64,000 nt of DNA, taken from positions 76,191,386-76,255,385 of the forward strand of contig NW_026542595.1 of the NCBI RefSeq assembly GCF_028750875.1, read 5' to 3'. Each line of letters starts with the position of its first letter. The stretch's first letter is position 1. Of the stretch, positions 55,856 to 64,000 are shown piece after piece. The translations under genes and the position numbers were made by a program. The notes under the pieces are model-generated. The model worked only from the letters and a program-made list of their open reading frames with translations, was not told the DNA's origin and made no database searches. This stretch comes from Macrosteles quadrilineatus (taxonomy: Eukaryota; Arthropoda; Insecta; Hemiptera; Cicadellidae).

Positions 55856-58800
55856 TAAAGACTTGAATTATAGATATGTGAAACAGATTGTGTTATAACT
55901 AGTTCGTTCTGTATATGTAAGTCGCGAGTTGATAGTCACACGGTGAACACTGTACATACCAATAATATCATCACTGTTTGCTGCTGATCAATAATGCTAC
56001 ACTCTGTCAACATAATTCAGCCACTAGCGTAACACGACATGTTAGGCGATGTGACCTCACGCCACCTCTGCGTTAACTTGACGATTGTTTGTACTCAGAA
56101 GTCAATTGTAAATTGTGTTTACTTATAGATAACTTTGTGTATAAAATTTGAAATATGAAAAGAAATAGATATGTCATGGTATGTAAAAGATAATGCATTA
56201 CTTAAGTCAGTAAGAATTTTCAAACTATTTTGTCAAATCTGTGTAATCTATGAATCAATGAAACTTACGGAAATATGAACTCAACTAATCGGAATAGAGG
56301 ATTAACAAAAACTGTTTTAAAAGTAATATATTATTAATTTAGATACTTCAAGTGCAATTTGTTATGCTTCAGATTTCCAGTTTAGCCTATACTATCTAGA
56401 TCTTGAAAAGGTGCCGATTAATAAACACTGATTTAGTTTTGAATTTAAACAAGGATTAATAATTTATTTAAAAAACTTAAAATAATAGAAAGGGCCCCAA
56501 ACTTTTTGATCACTAAAATTTCTTCATGGTAGCTTACTGAACTGTTTAATTATTTTTATAGCATAATATAGACTTAAGATAATTAAATCCTGTAATGCCT
56601 ATGATAACAAGTTTCTCTTATTTTAGAAACCCTATGTACACCCAATTAAAAACTATTGAATTGGAGTGGTCTCACAAAGGCGTAGCAAATAGATTTTTTC
56701 ATTCATCACAAAACACTTCCTTAATAGTACTTTATGTAAACTCAAATAACAATGAAAGTTAATTATTATTTTTAAAAGCAGACATGAAAGTAAGTGTAGT
56801 AAAATTTGATCGATGAACACAAAAGGAATTTAAGTACAGTAATGATCCAGGTGAGATGAAACAATGCAAACTTTAAATATATTCTTGAGGAATTATTAAT
56901 TGATTCACTCACGAAGACGAAATTTGATAACAATAAACCAGTAGTATGGGTTAAACAATAATAGTGGGGAATTTCCTTCTGGATTTCTAAGCGTTATTGT
57001 ATTTGATTTTACGACGAAAAACTCCTAGGAAATGCGGAGATTAAGACTGAGTCAATATTCACAACTAATAAGGAAGTGAGTAAAATCATAACCCCACTAA
57101 TGCTGTCTACGGGTATTTATTGTAAATGCCAATTTTTATTCCTATATAATGACTTATTTTTGTCACTAAAAGGTCCAGCCCAAGGCAACTTTCTTCGGAA
57201 AAGCTCTTCGCAGATTTTTTTTCATGTAATGGTTTAATAATTACAAAAAAGGTGGCAATAACATTTCATTTTTATTTTGTGTTTTCTTTACAGTACAATA
57301 ATATTGCTAGAATATCAAAGTAATGTTTTATTGCTTGATCAAAAATATTGTGACTGATAAATTTATTTTATATTAAGAACAACTTTATTTGTAAATTCAA
57401 AAAGTTTTTTGGGATCCAATAATTCATTTTAACCGTTTTTCAAGCATCGAGACGAAGTTTGCAAACATCCCAGAGAGATCCCAGTCATATAAGGGTCAAT
57501 TCTCTAGAGTAACCCTTTTGAGCTTCCAAAATACACAGGTAATATTCAGCAAAGCAACAATTTTCTTTTTTCACAAAGGACTTTGTTATAATACAAGATG
57601 TAAAAATTACTTCTCTAGCAAAATTTACAATTACAAATCCACATCACATTTATTAGCTACTTTATTCAAACGGATAAACCTGTTGATTATTGAAATGAAA
57701 ACTGGTAATATGTGCAGTTACTTACTATCAACAGTCAATCAAAATGGTCAATAATATGAAGTACAGATAAAAAAAACTCTAGTTACTTTTAGCAGCGAAT
57801 GAAGAATAGTATGTAAGGAATAATGTGAAGAATTAGTGTTTATATTTCTACAGTTTCCTTTGCTTTATGAGGGGTTTTCTTTAATTCATTTCAATAACAT
57901 TTTTAAAAGTTAGAGTACACAAAAGCTATCCAAATGAAGCATGTGACATTGTGTTTTTCCACAAGTTTCCATTGAAACCAATCAAAACAACAATTTTCAT
58001 AACGTATCTTTTCAATACCTCTCATTGTTTAGTACTATACCAACCTAATTTTATAGATACCAACTGTAAAACAGATAAAAGCTAAAACAAAAGTTCTGTC
58101 GAAACTTAAACGAAAATATTGAAATTTTCCTATCGAAACGAACCAACAAAATATTTCTATTGGGATAACATGACAACCAAATGCCACAGGGCAGAGCTGT
58201 TATGGAACGCTTATTTTTGTATACCTAGAGGAAGTGGAACCTCCATACCAATTATTGAGTTCTTACGGTTTGTACTTTTTTAGATTAGAAATAGAAATAG
58301 TTTCTAACTGAAATAGACCACTGAAATCAGTCAGTGGTATTTCATGTCAGTGAAATAGCAGAGTTGAACTGCAGCTGTTAATAACCCTGATTATATAAAG
58401 ATACACAGTTAACATAAAACAAATTTAATTGGGAATAAGATAGAATACAACAACTGAATGTACTATAGAAATATAACACTAACCATATGTTCTAAACAAA
58501 TTATGCAGGCAAGATGAATATGAAAGTTAGACATTACAACAGTATTTGCCTTTTAATAATATAGAAGATGGTAGGCAGCTTGGAAAACTATGTATAAACA
58601 TTCTCTAATAATCATTAGTAAGAAAATACAACTTGTAATATTATAAAATAAACTACCTCTAGTGAGACATATTCACAGTCATTATTACCACAATAGAATA
58701 TTGCACTTTTCATTTTACTTAGATAATAATAATTGCATTTAATATTAAATCGTTCATTATTTAAAAACAAAAAAAAAATAATAATAGATGGAGATTTTAT

Positions 58801-60936
58801 GGGAATGCATGTGTACCAGGTGAACAATGAAAATACTGCAATTCTACGGTAAAATTTATTATACGCTGCAACAAAAAAACGGTGTCCATCTTTAAAATGT
58901 GAAAATAATACTCATTGACATTGTAAGAACATGGCATAAATGTAACTGTAGGAACCTTAAAACTTAATTATTTAAAAATAAAATCCAAACTACATGCACT
59001 ATTATCTGTATTTATATGTATTACCATTGTGGTACATAATTAAATAAGCTTTCAATCACATTTCGTATAAAAGTGTACTTCTATTTTGTACTATCCATTG
59101 TAATTTTTAATTTGAAATTCAATTTTCATGAAATAATCTAATCGAGACGTGACGTTACAGCGACATACGTTACTCTTAATACTCAAGCGAATTAAACTCA
59201 ACCTTGGTTAGATGTTACAGTTTGGCCGAGGTCAAATGAAACTATACTATTACATACTAACGTTTAAAACAATTTTATCAGCGCGAAATGATGTGAATTG
59301 TCAAAACTTGCAAAACAAGGTAATACAGAGAGAAAATCTATTCTGAACACAATTTCGAGACGTTTCAGAATAACGTCATTAACTATGAAAGCATGAGTAG
59401 GCATGGTTGATGGCCTTACACTCTCGCTCCATCAACCTGTATACCTGACACTGATAATACATTAGAGCTTCATGTACAATATGTGTGCTGGCCCCTGGCA
59501 GAGACAGAGAGAGGGCTTGATATGAAGCTACAGCAACACGCTGGTCAAATAAACCATTATCGAATAGTTTTGCATAATACGATGATACTATATGTTATTA
59601 CTTTTGTGATTCAATAACTATATATTATTGTTTCAATTATATTTTAATAAGCAAACATATGCGTTATACAAATTAATTTTGCACAAATCTAGATTCATTT
59701 ATCCTAACTTCACATACTAGCCTAGAACACCTTGGTGGCTTCTCCACCGAGCGACACTTAACAACTCCGTAACGACAAAAACACTTTTTATAGATATAAC
59801 ACACTTAAACCTTTACAGACACACAATGTTTTAATTATCTTATTGCAAACCAAGCAAATGCTGCGGGCTTGTACTTATCAGATATACATTTCAAACACCA
59901 AGTACAATGTAACACGTTTAAATTATTGGTAGCATCGATCCATATAATATTCTAGAAATTCTAGAAATTGTTTCAGACTCATATTACACTAGTACTTATT
60001 TGTATTTAAACTCTAAATAAATATAAAGTTTAAAGGGTCGCAAATTACAGATTAGTTGTGATATCTCTAAGAAAGTGCGCCAGATTTTAACTACGTTGGA
60101 GGAAAATTATATGATGTACAGTTTTTTCTGCCCACTTCCTAAAAGCTTTAATTTTTAAAACTAAACAAAATACCAAGGATTTCTTAAAAACTTAAAATTT
60201 TAAAAGTGTATAGAACTAATATTATTTACTTATACCAAACCTTAAAAGTGTTAATCAAATCTGTATATTAAACTAGTTTAAAATCGGCTGAAATTTAAGT
60301 CTTAACTTATGAAAAACCACACTACCTTAAGAATATAACCAAGAAAACAATATATTAGAAAGAAATTGGATAGGAAACTTAAGGGTTGTTTCTAGTAATG
60401 GTGCCACAGTAATATAGGGCAACTGTTCTTGTCTAAACAGTTTTATTGATTGCAGACAATTCGCTTACATTTATCTTGCTCTCCGTGAACCGGTAAACTA
60501 TTGGAATTTATTACTTGTTTATTTACCATATTTATACCAACGATATCCAAGTGATTTATTTTGCCATTCCTTCGTTTCCTTTATAAAACTGGTAGATATT
60601 ATTTAAATGTTATTACATTACTAAAACCATAAAAATAATAGTTCATTAAAAACATGTCCTTATGTATGTGGTTACTTAATAAATATAAAATATAACTTGG
60701 AATTTCCATAACAAATTAAGTCTTTATATTTATCTTTAAAATTTACAGTTATCGTAGTAATATAAATGTATTAAAAATTCAAGAAAAGGTCATGTTACAG
60801 TTGATTTTAAAACTGCTACTCTTCGCTTGACGTATCTCACTGATAGTTGTAATGAAACAAGTGTTTAAACACGAGAACGAAGCGATCTAGTACGCTACAG
60901 TCAAAATTGTTTTACCGACCTAAATCTACAAAGAAG
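55856..60936. other. No gene seen
   Basis: About 5 kb of AT-rich sequence with no long frame, tRNA-like motif or strong repeat on either strand. Short frames at 57518-57754 and 58827-58615 lack any domain or splice context. Distal regulatory sequence or old decayed repeats may be present but are not visible by eye. Confidence 0.4.
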
Positions 60937-60938
60937 TA

Positions 60939-61527
60939 CAGGGTGGCGCAGATGGATCGGGTGGTTTTAAAATACTAGTCAAACTGTCAATTTGAAAGGT
61001 ATTGGATTGAAATAAAGAGCAAAACGTGTAGTTACAATGGAAGTTTACTGAACAAAAATTGTTAAGTTAGTTTTTAAAAATTACATCCATCAAATGCCTT
61101 CCTTCTCGAGCGACGCATTCTTGGAGTCGGTCCTTGAGGTCCCGCATTGCTCGCTCAAGCACATCACCAGGAATTGATGTGATTTTGTTGTGAATTGCAG
61201 CCTTCAACTCCTGAATGGTCCGGGGTTTGTTCATGTAGACCCTTGCTTCAGGAGTTGAAAGTTTGCAATTCACAACGAAATCACATTAATTCATGGTGAT
61301 GTGCTTGAGCGAGCAATGCGGAACCTCAAGGGACGACTCCAAGAATGCGTCGCTCGAGAAGGAAGGCATTTTTGATGGATGTAATTTTTAAAAACTAACT
61401 TAACTAATTTTTTGTCAATAAATTTCCATTGTAACTACACGTTTTGCACTTTATTTCAATCCAATACCTTTAAAATTGACAGTTTGACGAGTATTTTAAA
61501 ACCACCCGATTCTTCTGCGCCACCCTG
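60939..61527. mobile_element. Fold-back element FB-M2, mariner-type
   Basis: Second copy of the FB-M family: termini CAGGGTGGCGCAGATGGATC and complement, TA on both sides (60937-60938, 61528-61529), 589 bp. Its loop (61213-61251) is in the opposite orientation to that of FB-M1. The left arm plus loop retains more transposase coding sequence than either arm alone. Confidence 0.85.
61067..61273 (-). pseudogene. Mariner/Tc1-type transposase C-terminal fragment in FB-M2
   Basis: The minus-strand frame reads RVYMNKPRTIQELKAAIHNK then ITSIPGDVLERAMRDLKDRL and ends RHLMDVIFKN with a stop at 61067-61069. NKPRT plus a helical LxxL-type stretch and the IPxDVLERAM tail are typical of the last 60 residues of these transposases. 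The catalytic DDE/D core is absent, so the element depends on an enzyme from elsewhere. The Met at the start lies in the loop region. Confidence 0.75.
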
Positions 61528-61529
61528 TA

Positions 61530-64000
61530 CAAATGCAACAATAATTGACTATCTATAGTACTATAGATTCTTTACCATTTACTTATAACATAAAATTGCT
61601 GTGCCCTCTCCTTCGAATTCTTACGACTTTTTGAACTAAACAATTCATTATTTTTAATTTTTAAATTAATTTGGTAAATGTTTTAATTTTTACAGTTTGG
61701 TCCCATTTACACGGAAGCAAAAAGGTTTATCTGGTGAATACTATGTTGAATAAAACATCTTTACAGCCTCTAAAGCTAATTTAATGAAAATTTTGAATGT
61801 CAAGTATTGGTTTTAAGTTTATTGTTTTGCATTATTGGTTTTCCCTATTAGCTGCTTTGCTAAGATAGTAAATGTTGCCAAAAAAGAAATGTAAAACTAA
61901 TACATTCAATTTGTATGGCAAAATCTTATACCGTCATAATTATGTCCATGTACATGTATAAATGTAGTGTTTATGACATCCATACTTGATGTACTCATAT
62001 TCATATTGTATCTAAACATAAAAATTTTAATTAAAACGTTTGTATTGTATAAAGTGGGTTGTAACTATCTTTAAATTTATAAATATTGTCTTACCCTACA
62101 AAACACGTGTTCAACACTTCTAACTTCAACACGTAATAATAACGCTCAGTACTAAAGCTACCACTGTACATAGGCCATACAGGGCCCTTGGGAATACTTT
62201 ACTTCTTGTTTGTTACCTTTCATTGCTCCCTCGGGAAGTATCTTATCATCCTCCCTACCAGACTCTAGACATGACCCATAAATTCCTTGTTTGGTTAAAA
62301 TTACACTCTCTTTCAGTAACTCAAGGTACCTCATGTTTTGAATTAATTTTAAATAGTTGGTAGAACGTTTCGCAGGATTCATTCCCTTTTTATACGGCCG
62401 TCGTTTTAAACAAATACTGATTTTATCATCATAATTAGAGTTTAAATCCTACCGCGTTTGATATCGCCGTCCAATGGAACACTATAATATCCAATATTTC
62501 TGTCAGAACAGAGTCAAAGGCAGTTTATATTGGGCAAATATGTTTGCATTGCCCTTGTTTCTAGATAGCTCTCCTCTGAATGGATTATGAGCCCAAACCC
62601 AATATTGCTTGTCACTGAGCTTTAATCGCTTGAATATCCTCTAAAATTATATTCATTCACTCTCGCTTTAATAAAATGGTTTTGATACAAAATAGTAAAC
62701 AGTTTCATTTGTTAGTTTGATTTTATGTTGTATATGCACGAGCTGACGTCATGTTCGATCTAAACTATAAAATAACGTACGAAAACAAATATAAGAATCG
62801 ATTTTATCTTTTTCAGGTTGTTGAAAAGCTTAACAAAAATGTAACCATACTAATTAGATAGCAATTTTGTATGGTTTTCGTTTAAAGAGCCACTGAAGCT
62901 GAAACCTTAATTTAAATTAAATATTTATGGTATTTTTGCTTTTGTATCAAAAACTAAAATATTTTGCTCCCAAAATATTTCACTTTAAACTTTAACTTCC
63001 TGGCAGTCAATAAAAGTAATACGGGTAGTATGAAAACTGTTTGAAATGAAACCATTGACTTCATGGCGATATCATAGGTCTTTTTTAGCCCTGACAGGTC
63101 CCAGCATATTTTTTGCAGTCTGGATTCATTTAATGTTTACTGTTTAGTAAACTGTGTAGTTCATCCATTTTGACAATTTAAATTACGAAATTAGATGTTA
63201 TACTGAGAGGAGTTTTATGTTTTCATACATCGTTGTCGAAGTAAAAATGTCGAGCGATTGACGACCGCGTTGCCTAGTGAGTAATCCGGGGACCGGCTAA
63301 AGCTTTTCGCTTAAATAAATGCGAAAGTTGCCTTACTTCAACTATTATATCTGTTTGATAACTGAGAACTTGTTCTAAGTAAACAACTGACTTCATAGAA
63401 TTTTTCAAAATTCAAGAAACCAAAATAGCTATTATGTGTTGTTTTAATTATTAATTTGTGAATTAATAGTCAATGTTGCAAATGTATCGTTTATATAGAA
63501 ACTTTCATGACGGATTTTTAATTTATGCGGTGTAATTACAGTAAAAGTGGAAAATTCGGGAAAATTGGTATAAAAGAAGTTTATTTATAAGAGCTGTGAA
63601 TCAGAGATTTACACATGGTCATGTGATGAGAATTATAGATAGACTTTTAGAAACAAAGATATTTAAATTAATACAATACATTTAAAGACAACTTTACTGA
63701 GCACAACTCATATAGATTACTTTGAATGTATTAGATTTTGCTATTCATATTGCTTTAAACAGGGCTTGTCAGTTTGTGCGTTCATTATAATACATGCAAC
63801 GTTTTAAACAAAAAGTGTCATAACAAAGGTATAACTCAAATTCATAATATTTAATATGAGAGTCACTTTCAACAATGAATAGGATATAGCAAAGACATAA
63901 ATCTCTTTGGTGTTGTCTGTTGTCTGACTACAAATCATTGATCTAACTCCAGGTGAATATTGTATATATTTGTATGTATATGACTTCTAAAATGGTAAAA
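61530..64000. other. No clear gene; one weak exon candidate
   Basis: AT-rich sequence. A minus-strand frame at 62382-62158 (NPAKRSTNYLKLIQNMRYLE onward) has protein-like composition and an internal donor-like AAAGGTAACA, but I recognise nothing in it and there is no partner exon. Nothing else is supportable. Confidence 0.3.

Noticed and set aside
1..64000. A prokaryote-style gene cluster, prophage or defence system
   Set aside because: No operons, no dense coding, splice-like signals and eukaryotic transposons throughout.

Overview
This is eukaryotic nuclear DNA from an arthropod, most likely an insect. It is AT-rich with very sparse coding and has no operons, ribosome binding sites or bacterial gene order. 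It is packed with transposable elements typical of arthropods: Penelope-like elements (PLEs) with GIY-YIG endonucleases, a non-LTR retrotransposon, tRNA-derived SINEs, a decayed Helitron, a DDE DNA transposon and many fold-back (palindromic) elements. I cannot name the species. No host gene is complete in the window. The best host-gene candidates are one 3' terminal exon (8765-9016), one possible exon ending in a strong donor site (46047-46220) and two decayed copies of a cullin-1-like exon (around 16.7 and 17.7 kb).

Layout, left to right. 0.7-3.2 kb: an inverted repeat with roughly 1-kb arms. 3.8-6.5 kb: a nearly complete PLE with a reverse transcriptase (RT) and a GIY-YIG endonuclease (EN), interrupted by one in-frame UGA. 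7.1-9.0 kb: a family A repeat fragment, then a 135-bp tandem array (7 copies) running into a coding exon and broken by two retro-insertions. 9.9-10.4 kb: family A repeat. 14-16 kb: short dispersed repeats and a SINE. 16.3-18.2 kb: an inverted duplication carrying cullin-1-like exon relics, with a second SINE in its spacer. 18-30 kb: mostly unremarkable, with family A repeats and one decayed uncharacterised ORF family (24.9-25.8 kb). 30.2-33.2 kb: a 5'-truncated non-LTR retrotransposon with an uninterrupted 864-codon frame, nested in a family A repeat. 34.4-37.7 kb: an array of fold-back elements with a recent internal duplication. 37.8-44.2 kb: a nest of PLE fragments, a Helitron relic and a DNA transposon inserted into a PLE. 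46.4-48.4 kb: a candidate LTR with a 20-bp minisatellite. 50.5-51.1, 53.2-54.6, 54.8-55.9 and 60.9-61.5 kb: four more fold-back elements flanked by TA. The remainder is AT-rich sequence in which I see no supportable gene.

How it fits together: the window is a graveyard of nested insertions. The order of nesting can be read in several places: LINE inside family A repeat, DNA transposon inside PLE, PLE-derived repeat inside tandem array, SINE inside inverted cullin repeat. The unusual theme is palindromes. At least eight long inverted structures are present. Two of them are tail-to-tail duplications of the 3' end of a mariner-type transposon, and several PLE ends carry hammerhead-ribozyme-like motifs. 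I see no clear evidence of a new functional system; the strongest second-look items are the fold-back elements, the 135-bp coding array and the cullin-1 relics.
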